Assembly: GCA_005880525.1 (NCBI GenBank)
Contig: VBFW01000021.1
Span: forward strand, 1 to 5,067
DNA length: 5,067 nt
DNA from: Chloroflexota bacterium
GTDB lineage: Bacteria > Chloroflexota > Dormibacteria > Dormibacterales > Dormibacteraceae
Direction of reading: 5' to 3'
Part shown: in pieces, positions 1 through 5,067 of the stretch
Position numbering within the stretch: the stretch's first letter is position 1
Layout of the letters: the number at the start of each line of letters is the position of its first letter
The notes under the pieces: model-generated
Seen by the model: only the letters and a program-made list of their open reading frames with translations
The model's database searches: none
Told to the model about the DNA's origin: nothing
Translations under genes and position numbers: made by a program

Positions 1-532
1 AGAAGAGTGCGGCGAGAAACACGGCAGTGAAGGCAAGGGCAAGCCAGAACGTGTACGCCTGCCGGTAGTTGGGGTCGTACTGGTAGAGCTGGCTGAGCGA
101 GATGCCTGTGCCCGCACCGAGGTCCTGGTCGAGGCGAACCGCGATCGAAGCCACCTCGGCGATGACCCACATTCCGATGGCGAACTGCGCCGCGCGAAGA
201 CGCAGCGCGAACAGCGAGATAGGGATCGACAGGGAGCCGGCGTCCACTAGCGCGACGACCATCGCGATGTATGGCGGCATGCCGAAGCCCGCAAAGAACA
301 CTGTGCCGTAAGCGCCGAGACCGATGAACGCCTGCTGGCCTACTGACAGAAGCCCGCCGTAGCCGGCCAATGCGTTCCACATCGCGGCCAGCAAGACGAG
401 GATCAGGAGCGTGGTCGTCTTCTGAACGATGTCGGGACTGAAGACCAGCGGCACGCTTGCCAGCAGGAGCGCGACCACGCCGGTGCCGCCGGTGAACAGC
501 TTCGAGGTGCGCGTCCAGCGCCGGACCATCAT
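1..532 (-). CDS. livM: LivM-type ABC permease, branched-chain amino acid (HAAT) family, C-terminus missing
   Basis: This is the second membrane subunit of the importer, pairing with LivH to form the cytoplasmic-membrane channel. Only the first 177 residues are in the window; the gene continues past base 1, and LivM proteins are usually 300-400 residues or more. A short basic N-terminus (MMVRRWTRTSK) precedes a hydrophobic segment at about 15-32. The family hallmark GYGGLLSVGQQAFIGLGAYG lies at 57-76, and a second conserved stretch (LRLRAAQFAIGMWVIAEV) at 110-127. The latter resembles the usual RLRG..FAI.T element but has Ala where Gly is common. Two in-frame ATGs (530-532 and 527-529) are possible. 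I chose the first because it makes the same ATGA overlap with the livH stop that the other junctions in this operon show. No clear Shine-Dalgarno precedes it, so translation is probably coupled to livH. Confidence 0.93.
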   Translation of the reverse strand, partial: MMVRRWTRTSKLFTGGTGVVALLLASVPLVFSPDIVQKTTTLLILVLLAAMWNALAGYGGLLSVGQQAFIGLGAYGTVFFAGFGMPPYIAMVVALVDAGSLSIPISLFALRLRAAQFAIGMWVIAEVASIAVRLDQDLGAGTGISLSQLYQYDPNYRQAYTFWLALAFTAVFLAALF

Positions 533-1410
533 GCCCGAGCACCGAATCGAACCAGACGGACGCCGCCGAACCTGAGGATCAGGACAGCCAGGAACAGCAG
601 GTGTCCCGACAGCGCCGCATACTCGGGATTCAGCTGCGCGCCGAGTGTCTGCGCCACGCCGAGTGCGAGGCCGCCCAGGAGCGTGCCCCACAGCGAGCCC
701 ATCCCTCCGATGACCACAGCCTCGAACGCGAAGATCAGCTGCGTCGGCCCGCTGCCGGGGTCGAACACCGATCGGATCGCGAGGAACAGGCCGCCCAGCC
801 CCGCGATGGCGACCGCGATGGCGGTGGCGCGTGCGTAAACATGCCGGCTGTCGATACCGATGAGCTCCGCGGCGTCGGGATCCTCCGCCGTCGCCCTCAT
901 CCGCCACCCGGGCCGCGTCCTCGACAGGAACAGGTGGAGGGCGGCGAAGACCACCACCGCAACCGCCAGCACCACCAGGCCGAGCGCCGAGATGGAGATG
1001 CTGCCGAACAGGTTCCAGCTCTCGGTGGTCAGGCCGCCCGCGCTGGCGCCAAGCGAGTGGACGTCAGGCGAGAACTTCAGCAAGAGAAGGTTCTGGATCA
1101 CGATCGACAGGCCGAACGTGGCCAGTAGCGGCGTGAGGATGCCCGCCTTCAGGGCGCGCTGCAGGACGGTCAGCTGCAGCACGTAGCCGAGTGCGATCAT
1201 CGCCGGCAGCGCGATCACAAACGCGAGCAGGGGCGACAGCCCGGTGCCCTGCACTATGACCAATACGAGGTACGCGCCGAGGACCGCGACGTCGCCGTGC
1301 GCGAGGTTGATGATGCGCATGACCCCGAACATCAGCGACAGCCCACAGGCAAGCACCGCGTAGAAGGCGCCGAGGAAGATGCCTTGCAGGATCGCGTTGG
1401 CGACACTCAT
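529..1410 (-). CDS. livH: LivH-type ABC permease, branched-chain amino acid (HAAT) family
   Basis: This is an integral membrane permease of 293 residues, the usual LivH length (about 290-310), predicted to form the translocation path with LivM. Recognisable elements are the N-terminal motif GLSLMFGVMRIINLAHGD at 23-40, TPLLATFGLSIVIQN at 93-107, the cytoplasmic coupling region RATAEDPDAAELIGID at 172-187 (EAA-like loop contacting the ATPases), and the C-terminal FEAVVIGGMGSLWGT at 229-243. Several long hydrophobic runs (about 10-30, 40-55, 61-82, 95-111, 140-162, 195-212, 227-255, 265-280) fit a multi-span protein. The reading frame stays open upstream to 1524, but the ATG at 1408-1410 is chosen. 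It gives the canonical N-terminus MSVANAILQGIFLGAFYAVL and an ATGA overlap with the livF stop, while the upstream extension is Arg/Gly-rich and unlike the family. The substrate is not determined by the sequence. Confidence 0.96.
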   Translation of the reverse strand: MSVANAILQGIFLGAFYAVLACGLSLMFGVMRIINLAHGDVAVLGAYLVLVIVQGTGLSPLLAFVIALPAMIALGYVLQLTVLQRALKAGILTPLLATFGLSIVIQNLLLLKFSPDVHSLGASAGGLTTESWNLFGSISISALGLVVLAVAVVVFAALHLFLSRTRPGWRMRATAEDPDAAELIGIDSRHVYARATAIAVAIAGLGGLFLAIRSVFDPGSGPTQLIFAFEAVVIGGMGSLWGTLLGGLALGVAQTLGAQLNPEYAALSGHLLFLAVLILRFGGVRLVRFGARA

Positions 1411-2135
1411 GCGCCGGTGCCTCCGGCCGCCGCGCGCCGCAGCCCGAAGTACGCGTTGACGATGCGATCGCGGTCCAGCGACCGCGCCTCGCCCTCCAGC
1501 ACGACCCGCCCCTCGAGCATGCACACAACGCGGTCGGCGACCTTGAGCGCCCGCCCGAGGTCCTGCTCCACGAGCAGTACCGTCATGCCCTCGCGGATCA
1601 CGTCAGCTAGCGAGCGGTACACCGCGTCGACCGCCACCGGCGCGAGCCCGAGCGACGCCTCGTCAAGCAGGAGAAGTCGCGGATTGGTCATCAGCCCACG
1701 CCCGATCGCGACGGCCTGCTGCTCCCCGCCCGACAGGGTCGCGGCCGGCATGTGCAGCCGTGGCTTCAGGAAAGGAAAGACCTCGAGCACCGCTTGCACG
1801 TTCCAGCGCCCGCCGGTTCTGGACGCGGCTGCAACGCGGAGGTTCTCTTCCACAGTGAGACCCGCGAACAGCCGCCTGCCTTCGGGCACCAGCGCGATGC
1901 CCCTTCGAACCCTTGTGTGCGCGGGCAGGCTCGTGATGTCAGTGCCATCCAGCTTCACCCGACCCGCATGCGGCGGGTGCGCCCCCGCGATCGCGCGCAT
2001 GAGCGTCGTCTTGCCCGCACCGTTCGCGCCGATCAGCGCGACGGTCTCGCCTTCCGCGACCTGGAGACTGACACCCCGCACCGCCTGCAGCAGCCCGTAG
2101 CGACAGTCCAGGTCCTCGACTGCAAGCAGGCTCAT
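1407..2135 (-). CDS. livF: LivF-type ABC transporter ATP-binding protein
   Basis: This is a cytoplasmic ATPase subunit of 242 residues, full length for LivF (about 235-245), expected to heterodimerise with LivG and power LivHM. Visible motifs are the A-loop Tyr13, Walker A GANGAGKT at 36-43, the LivF hallmark VPEGRRLF at 83-90, ABC signature LSGGEQQ at 134-140, and Walker B LLLLDE ending at catalytic Glu159. LVEQD at 188-192 places Gln191 where most ABC ATPases have the switch histidine; Gln here is usual for LivF proteins. VPEGR and LVEQ together separate it from LivG. The ATG start at 2133-2135 overlaps the livG stop as ATGA, and its own stop overlaps the livH start in the same way, so it is translated as part of a tightly coupled block. 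Confidence 0.97.
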   Translation of the reverse strand: MSLLAVEDLDCRYGLLQAVRGVSLQVAEGETVALIGANGAGKTTLMRAIAGAHPPHAGRVKLDGTDITSLPAHTRVRRGIALVPEGRRLFAGLTVEENLRVAAASRTGGRWNVQAVLEVFPFLKPRLHMPAATLSGGEQQAVAIGRGLMTNPRLLLLDEASLGLAPVAVDAVYRSLADVIREGMTVLLVEQDLGRALKVADRVVCMLEGRVVLEGEARSLDRDRIVNAYFGLRRAAAGGTGA

Positions 2136-2863
2136 GCGCGATTGCCCAGGTAGGCGTCGATGACAGCGGCCTGCGACACAACGGCCTCGGGCGGGCCCTC
2201 GGCGATGATCCTGCCGGCGTCCATGCAGACCAGGCGGTTCACCACCTGCATCAGCACGTGGACGATGTGCTCGATCCAGAGCACGGCGAGGCCGGCGTTC
2301 TTGAGCCCCGCGACGGTTTCGACCAGCGCTGCCGACTCGGCGTCGGTGAGGCCAGCGCCGATCTCGTCCAGCAGAAGCACCACAGGTTCGACAGCAAGGG
2401 CGCGTGCGAGCTCGAGGCGCTTGCGCTGAAGCAGGCCCAGGCTTTCGGCGCGCCGGTTCGCAAGCCGAGTCAGGGCGGTCTGATCGAGCACCTTCAAGCA
2501 GAGGTCGTAGGCGTCCGCGCCGCGCCGGCGCCCCCCGGCGGTGGCTCCGACGAGCACGTTCTCGAACACCGTCATGCCGGCGAATGGCCGCGGCACCTGG
2601 TGGGTGCGCGCGATTCCGAGCTTGCAGCGGTCAGCGGCTCCCTTCGCGGTCACGACCTGGCCGTTGAAGACGACGGCGCCCGAGTCTGGTGCAAGGGCGC
2701 CGGATAGCACGTTGAGCAGCGTGGTCTTGCCCGCGCCGTTCGGGCCGACGACGCCTACGGCCTCGCCGCGATTGAGGACGAGGTTGACGCCGTCCAGCAC
2801 CGCAAGCGCCCGAAAGCGCTTGCGAACCTCGACCGCGGCGAGCGTCGCCGGGCCTTCAGTCAC
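2132..2863 (-). CDS. livG: LivG-type ABC transporter ATP-binding protein with divergent signature motif
   Basis: This is the second ATPase subunit, 243 residues, slightly shorter than many LivG proteins (about 250-260). Motifs are Walker A GPNGAGKT at 40-47, the LivG-type Q-loop region ARTHQVPRPF at 85-94, Walker B VVLLLDE ending at catalytic Glu167, a D-loop around GLTD (171-174), and the switch histidine His199 in WIEHI. The C-terminal region GRIIAEGPPEAVVSQ...VIDAYLG is typical. The ABC signature is non-canonical: SLGLLQRKRLELARAL stands where LSGGQ/LPYGQ plus QRRLEIARAL is expected. From memory, a Liv subgroup with LTLAGRKRLE is known, so this is probably inherited divergence rather than decay. 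The start is GTG at 2861-2863, 9 nt after the binding-protein stop, with only a weak GGA as ribosome-binding element. An in-frame start further upstream would run into the preceding gene. Confidence 0.95.
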   Translation of the reverse strand: MTEGPATLAAVEVRKRFRALAVLDGVNLVLNRGEAVGVVGPNGAGKTTLLNVLSGALAPDSGAVVFNGQVVTAKGAADRCKLGIARTHQVPRPFAGMTVFENVLVGATAGGRRRGADAYDLCLKVLDQTALTRLANRRAESLGLLQRKRLELARALAVEPVVLLLDEIGAGLTDAESAALVETVAGLKNAGLAVLWIEHIVHVLMQVVNRLVCMDAGRIIAEGPPEAVVSQAAVIDAYLGNRA

Positions 2864-2872
2864 GGTCCGGAA

Positions 2873-4213
2873 TTATCCGGCGGTATACGGCTGCAGCGTG
2901 CCCGCGACCGGGACGTTGGGGTCGGACGAGTTCTCGCAGATCACGAAGTCGACCGGCCACTTCGAGACGCCCTGCTTCCACTGGCCGCCGATGATCGGCG
3001 TGGTCTGCACGTTCGGGATAGGAGCCCCGGCAAACGTGGGCGGCTTTGTCCAGTCGAGGTGGCCGACGATCGTGTCCACCGAAAGCGTCTTGACGGTGTT
3101 CGCGACCTTGGTCTTGTTCTTCGGATCGCCGCTTGCTTTCAGCACCGCTTCGGCGACGTCGAACAGCGAGAGACTCGCTCCTAGCTGCTGGTTCCACTGC
3201 TTGCCGCTCGAGCTCTCGTAGCCGTCCGCGAGCTGCTTGCACGTGACGCCTGTGAGCGAGGACTTGTACGTCCAGGTCGGATGCCAGTACACGCCCGACG
3301 CGAGGCCGTTGCCGATCGCGCCTAGCGAGCTGACCTGCGACGGGAAAAGGCCGGTCTTGGCGATCTGCGCGATCTTCACGTGCTTCGTGTAGCCCTGCTG
3401 GTGCGCCTGCTGCCAGAACGTGGCGAAGTCGGGCGGAATGGGGAAGGTGTTGAAGATCTGGCAGTCCTCGGCGATGAATTTCTGGATCTGCGCGGTGTAG
3501 TCGTTGGTGCCGTCCTCGTACGCGCCCGGGTCGACGATCGTGTAGCCCGCGCTCTTCAGCGCAGGCGCGAGCGCGCCGCGGATCGCGTTGCCGTCGGCGT
3601 CGTTCGGATACATGACGCCGACCTTCTTATTGGTGGATATCTGCGGCCACAGATGCGTATAGGCGTTGAAGAACTGCTCGACGCCGAAGCAGTAGTGATA
3701 GATGTACTTGAAGGTCGTCGACTGTCCGATCTTGCCGCCGAGTCCGAGGTACCAGGCTTGCCACGGCACGACTGTCGAGATGCACGGCACACCCGCGGCC
3801 TCGCACGCGGCAGCCACAGGGTTGGTCGTCTCCGGCGTAGACGTGGTGAGCATCAGGTCAACCTTCTGGCTCTGGATGAGGTCCTGCGCCACCTGGGCGC
3901 CGACCGACGGTGTCGACTGCCCATCGCGAGAGAGGATCTCGACCGAGTAATTGCTCCCGCCGATGTTGATGCCGTTCTGGAAAGCCTTCTTGGCCAGGCT
4001 CAGCACATAAGCGTCCGGCTCACCGAAGCCCGCGGCCGGCCCGGTGATGGGGCTGACGTAACCGATCTTGATCGAACCGCTCGACGACGACGACGAGGAG
4101 GAGAGACACGCCTCGAGCAGACCCGGCACCGCCAGTCCGCCAAGGACTACGCCGGTACCTTTGAGCATCTCGCGCCGCGTGATCGACGGCGCCGAAACCT
4201 TCCTCTTGCTCAC
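2873..4213 (-). CDS. Liv/HAAT-family solute-binding lipoprotein (type I periplasmic-binding fold), Tat-type signal
   Basis: This is the substrate receptor of the importer, 446 residues, longer than classical LivK (about 370). The N-terminus carries a twin-arginine motif TRREMLK at 12-18, a hydrophobic stretch at about 20-33, and a lipobox LEAC with Cys36 as the predicted lipidated residue. Glu at the -2 position is unusual. Eight serines (38-45) form a flexible tether. The mature domain opens with IKIGYVSPITGPAAGFG (48-64), the usual start of the Peripla_BP_6 fold, and continues with RDGQSTP (96-102), TTSTPETTNPVAAACEAAGVP (123-143) and KKVGVMYPNDADGN (196-209). Aromatic residues are frequent (for example PWQAWY 150-155 and YWHPTW 309-314). 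Six further cysteines lie at 137, 144, 175, 251, 325 and 426. The GTG start is fixed by AAGGAG 7 nt upstream. It heads the operon and is divergent from pcaHG. The ligand is unknown: a branched-chain amino acid, an amide, or an aromatic acid suggested only by context. Confidence 0.93.
   Translation of the reverse strand: MSKRKVSAPSITRREMLKGTGVVLGGLAVPGLLEACLSSSSSSSSGSIKIGYVSPITGPAAGFGEPDAYVLSLAKKAFQNGINIGGSNYSVEILSRDGQSTPSVGAQVAQDLIQSQKVDLMLTTSTPETTNPVAAACEAAGVPCISTVVPWQAWYLGLGGKIGQSTTFKYIYHYCFGVEQFFNAYTHLWPQISTNKKVGVMYPNDADGNAIRGALAPALKSAGYTIVDPGAYEDGTNDYTAQIQKFIAEDCQIFNTFPIPPDFATFWQQAHQQGYTKHVKIAQIAKTGLFPSQVSSLGAIGNGLASGVYWHPTWTYKSSLTGVTCKQLADGYESSSGKQWNQQLGASLSLFDVAEAVLKASGDPKNKTKVANTVKTLSVDTIVGHLDWTKPPTFAGAPIPNVQTTPIIGGQWKQGVSKWPVDFVICENSSDPNVPVAGTLQPYTAG
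4082..4096 (-). repeat. Five TCG (Ser) codon tandem repeat in lipoprotein tether
   Basis: Five perfect TCG trinucleotides on the coding strand encode Ser40-Ser44, flanked by TCC TCC and AGC, giving an eight-serine run just after the lipid-anchored Cys36. Length changes by slippage would stay in frame and only alter the tether. Serine-rich linkers at this position are common in actinobacterial lipoproteins. Confidence 0.85.
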
Positions 4214-4220
4214 CTGATTA

Positions 4221-4226
4221 CTCCTT
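4221..4226 (-). promoter_or_regulatory. Shine-Dalgarno of the solute-binding lipoprotein gene
   Basis: AAGGAG on the minus strand lies 7 nt upstream of the GTG at 4211-4213. It is the only strong ribosome-binding site in the window and decides the start of the first transporter gene. Confidence 0.85.
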
Positions 4227-4257
4227 GCTGTTGTTCAGGCCTGCGGGAATGGTCCGT

Positions 4258-4280
4258 GTACAGACGATCCGAGTCTGCAC
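4258..4280. promoter_or_regulatory. Interrupted inverted repeat, candidate operator shared by both modules
   Basis: The plus strand reads GTACAGAC, a 7-bp spacer, then GTCTGCAC; the arms match at 7 of 8 positions when one is reverse-complemented. The dyad centre (4269) is 37 bp upstream of the pcaH start and 56 bp upstream of the binding-protein start. It overlaps the presumed -10 of the transporter promoter and the -35 region of the pca promoter. The geometry suits a dimeric regulator. No regulator gene is in the window, so the family (IclR, GntR, TetR, MarR, LysR) cannot be assigned. Confidence 0.5.
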
Positions 4281-4300
4281 CAAGCCATAATGCTCGTCAA
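4272..4300 (-). promoter_or_regulatory. Candidate promoter of the transporter operon
   Basis: On the minus strand TTGACG (4295-4300) matches the -35 consensus at five of six positions. It is followed after exactly 17 nt by CAGACT (4272-4277), a -10 keeping the key A2 and T6. Transcription would begin near 4265 and give a leader of about 50 nt containing the Shine-Dalgarno. The proposed -10 falls inside the right arm of the inverted repeat at 4258-4280, so a bound regulator would compete with RNA polymerase. Predicted by eye only. Confidence 0.5.
4286..4291 (+). promoter_or_regulatory. Candidate -10 element for pcaHG
   Basis: CATAAT differs from TATAAT at one position and is the best plus-strand -10 in the gap. 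No good -35 lies 16-18 bp upstream (GACGAT with 17-bp spacing), which would fit activator-dependent transcription. The predicted start point, near 4298, would leave a leader of under 10 nt before the TTG at 4306. The real promoter may therefore lie elsewhere, or the message may be nearly leaderless. Confidence 0.35.
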
Positions 4301-4305
4301 GGGCG

Positions 4306-4989
4306 TTGACCGAGCCGGACTTCGAGCCGCCATATCTCTTTCCCGACTATCGCGCGACACAGCTGCGCGCGCCGCGCCGCGAGCTGGTGCGATTGCCCGA
4401 TGAATGGTTCCACCACCGCGGCGGCCCTGCGTTCGGGCGCATTACGGTCAAGGCGGAGGATTCGGACCTCACGCGGCAGCATCGGGGAGAGCCGCTCGGA
4501 GAGCGAATCATCCTCACCGGTCGGGTGCTGGACGGCGACGGCCGGCCCGTACGCCACACGCTGGTCGAGGTGTGGCAGGCGAATGCCGCAGGCCGGTACG
4601 TCGATCCGGTCGACACCCATCCGGCGCCGCTCGATCCGAACTTCACCGGCGCGGGACGCTGTCTCACCGACGGCGGGGGCGTCTACCGATTCGTGACAGT
4701 CAAGCCCGGCGCCTACCCGTGGCGCAACCACCGCAACGCCTGGCGGCCGGCGCACGTGCACTTCTCGCTGTTCGGCCCGCAGCTTGCGAGCCGGCTCGTG
4801 ACCCAGATGTACTTCCCTGGCGACCCGCTCATACCGCTCGACCCGATCCTCAACTCGATCGCCGATGCCCGGGGCCGCGACCTGCTCGTTGCGAAGTTCG
4901 ACCCGGAGGCCACTGAGCCCGAATGGGCGCTCGCGTACCGGTGGGACGTCGTCCTGCGCGGTCGCGACGCGACGCCGAACGAAAGTTGA
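4306..4989 (+). CDS. pcaH: Protocatechuate 3,4-dioxygenase, beta subunit
   Basis: This is the catalytic subunit (227 residues) of the intradiol, non-haem Fe(III) enzyme that cleaves protocatechuate with O2 to 3-carboxy-cis,cis-muconate, the first step of the protocatechuate branch of the beta-ketoadipate pathway. It is cytoplasmic and works with the PcaG alpha subunit. The four iron ligands are visible as Tyr98 (AAGRY), Tyr137 (GAYPWRN), His150 and His152 (WRPAHVHF). Their 39/13/2 spacing equals that of Pseudomonas PcaH (Tyr108, Tyr147, His160, His162). Arg147, Trp139 and Gln167 match active-site residues at the same offset, and GERII (65-69), VEVWQANA (87-94) and PLDPNF (108-113) are family hallmarks. 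The start is TTG at 4306: an in-frame stop at 4288 leaves no other usual start codon before the conserved PDYRAT (13-18), though AAGG sits only 3 nt upstream. Its end overlaps pcaG by 4 nt. Confidence 0.97.
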   Translation: MTEPDFEPPYLFPDYRATQLRAPRRELVRLPDEWFHHRGGPAFGRITVKAEDSDLTRQHRGEPLGERIILTGRVLDGDGRPVRHTLVEVWQANAAGRYVDPVDTHPAPLDPNFTGAGRCLTDGGGVYRFVTVKPGAYPWRNHRNAWRPAHVHFSLFGPQLASRLVTQMYFPGDPLIPLDPILNSIADARGRDLLVAKFDPEATEPEWALAYRWDVVLRGRDATPNES

Positions 4990-5067
4990 CGATTCCGACG
5001 CCGTCGCAGACCGTCGGTCCCTTCTTCGGCTTTGCGATGCCGTTCGAGGACGACACGCAAACGATCG
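4986..5067 (+). CDS. pcaG: Protocatechuate 3,4-dioxygenase, alpha subunit, N-terminal fragment
   Basis: Only 27 codons are present before the right edge; a full PcaG is about 180-210 residues. The peptide MTIPTPSQTVGPFFGFAMPF carries the TPSQT.GP(F/Y) motif that opens PcaG proteins (TPSQTAGPY in Pseudomonas). The alpha subunit is homologous to PcaH but lacks the iron ligands and adds residues to the active-site cleft; none of that region is visible here. The start is TTG at 4986-4988, overlapping the pcaH stop as TTGA, so translation is probably coupled. The next in-frame ATG (5037) would remove the conserved motif and is rejected. Identification rests on this short motif plus its position directly after pcaH. 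Confidence 0.88.
   Translation, partial: MTIPTPSQTVGPFFGFAMPFEDDTQTI

Noticed and set aside
102..311. 69-codon plus-strand open frame opposite livM
   Set aside because: It has no motif or ribosome-binding site, and the opposite strand translates into conserved LivM sequence throughout.
1411..1524. 38-codon N-terminal extension of livH
   Set aside because: The extension is Arg/Gly/Ala-rich, is unlike LivH and lies inside livF. The ATG at 1408-1410 gives the family N-terminus and the ATGA overlap.
601..2100. Long plus-strand open frames opposite livH and livF (for example 601-1128 and 1297-2100)
   Set aside because: Their composition is low-complexity (Arg/Ala/Ser/Pro) without domains, while the minus strand encodes full family motifs over the same bases.
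2864..2872. Possible terminator or attenuator between the binding-protein gene and livG
   Set aside because: The gap is only 9 nt, with no stem-loop followed by a T-run, so read-through is expected.
4236..4243. Perfect 8-bp palindrome CAGGCCTG in the leader of the binding-protein gene
   Set aside because: It is short, has no loop and does not extend symmetrically, so it is likely by chance in GC-rich DNA. It is too weak to call an operator or terminator.
3380..4309. 309-codon open frame on the plus strand opposite the binding-protein gene
   Set aside because: It is Arg/Asp/Val-rich with no recognisable motif and lies fully antisense to a well-supported gene. Long antisense frames are expected in high-GC DNA.
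5037..5039. ATG as the start of pcaG
   Set aside because: It would delete the conserved TPSQTVGPFF segment, whereas TTG at 4986 keeps it and overlaps the pcaH stop.

Overview
The window is a compact, high-GC bacterial segment with almost no non-coding DNA. It carries two divergently transcribed modules separated by about 92 bp. The organism is probably a high-GC actinobacterium, possibly of the Thermoleophilia/Solirubrobacter type. The evidence is GC-rich codon use, GTG and TTG starts, and a Tat-type lipoprotein signal followed by a serine tract right after the lipobox cysteine. This taxonomic call is inference; a proteobacterium is not excluded.

Minus strand, 4213 to 1: a five-gene ABC importer operon of the branched-chain amino acid (Liv/HAAT) family, in the order solute-binding lipoprotein, LivG ATPase, LivF ATPase, LivH permease, LivM permease. 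LivM runs off the left edge. The first two genes are 9 nt apart. Each later junction is a 4-nt ATGA stop/start overlap, so the genes should be co-transcribed and translationally coupled.

Plus strand, 4306 to 5067: pcaH (protocatechuate 3,4-dioxygenase beta subunit), with all four iron ligands visible, overlaps by 4 nt the start of pcaG (alpha subunit), which is cut by the right edge. This pair catalyses ring cleavage of protocatechuate, the entry step of the protocatechuate branch of the beta-ketoadipate pathway.

The intergenic stretch 4214-4305 holds a strong Shine-Dalgarno for the binding-protein gene, a candidate promoter on each strand, and a 23-bp interrupted inverted repeat. The repeat overlaps the presumed -10 of the transporter promoter and lies just upstream of the -10 of the pca promoter. 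The simplest reading is a shared regulatory node that couples uptake of an aromatic or related acid to its catabolism. The transporter substrate cannot be read from sequence alone; leucine-type amino acids remain possible. I see no RNA gene, mobile element, CRISPR array or clearly new system. The most interesting points are the transporter/dioxygenase pairing, the operator candidate, and a predicted asymmetric ATPase with one non-canonical site.
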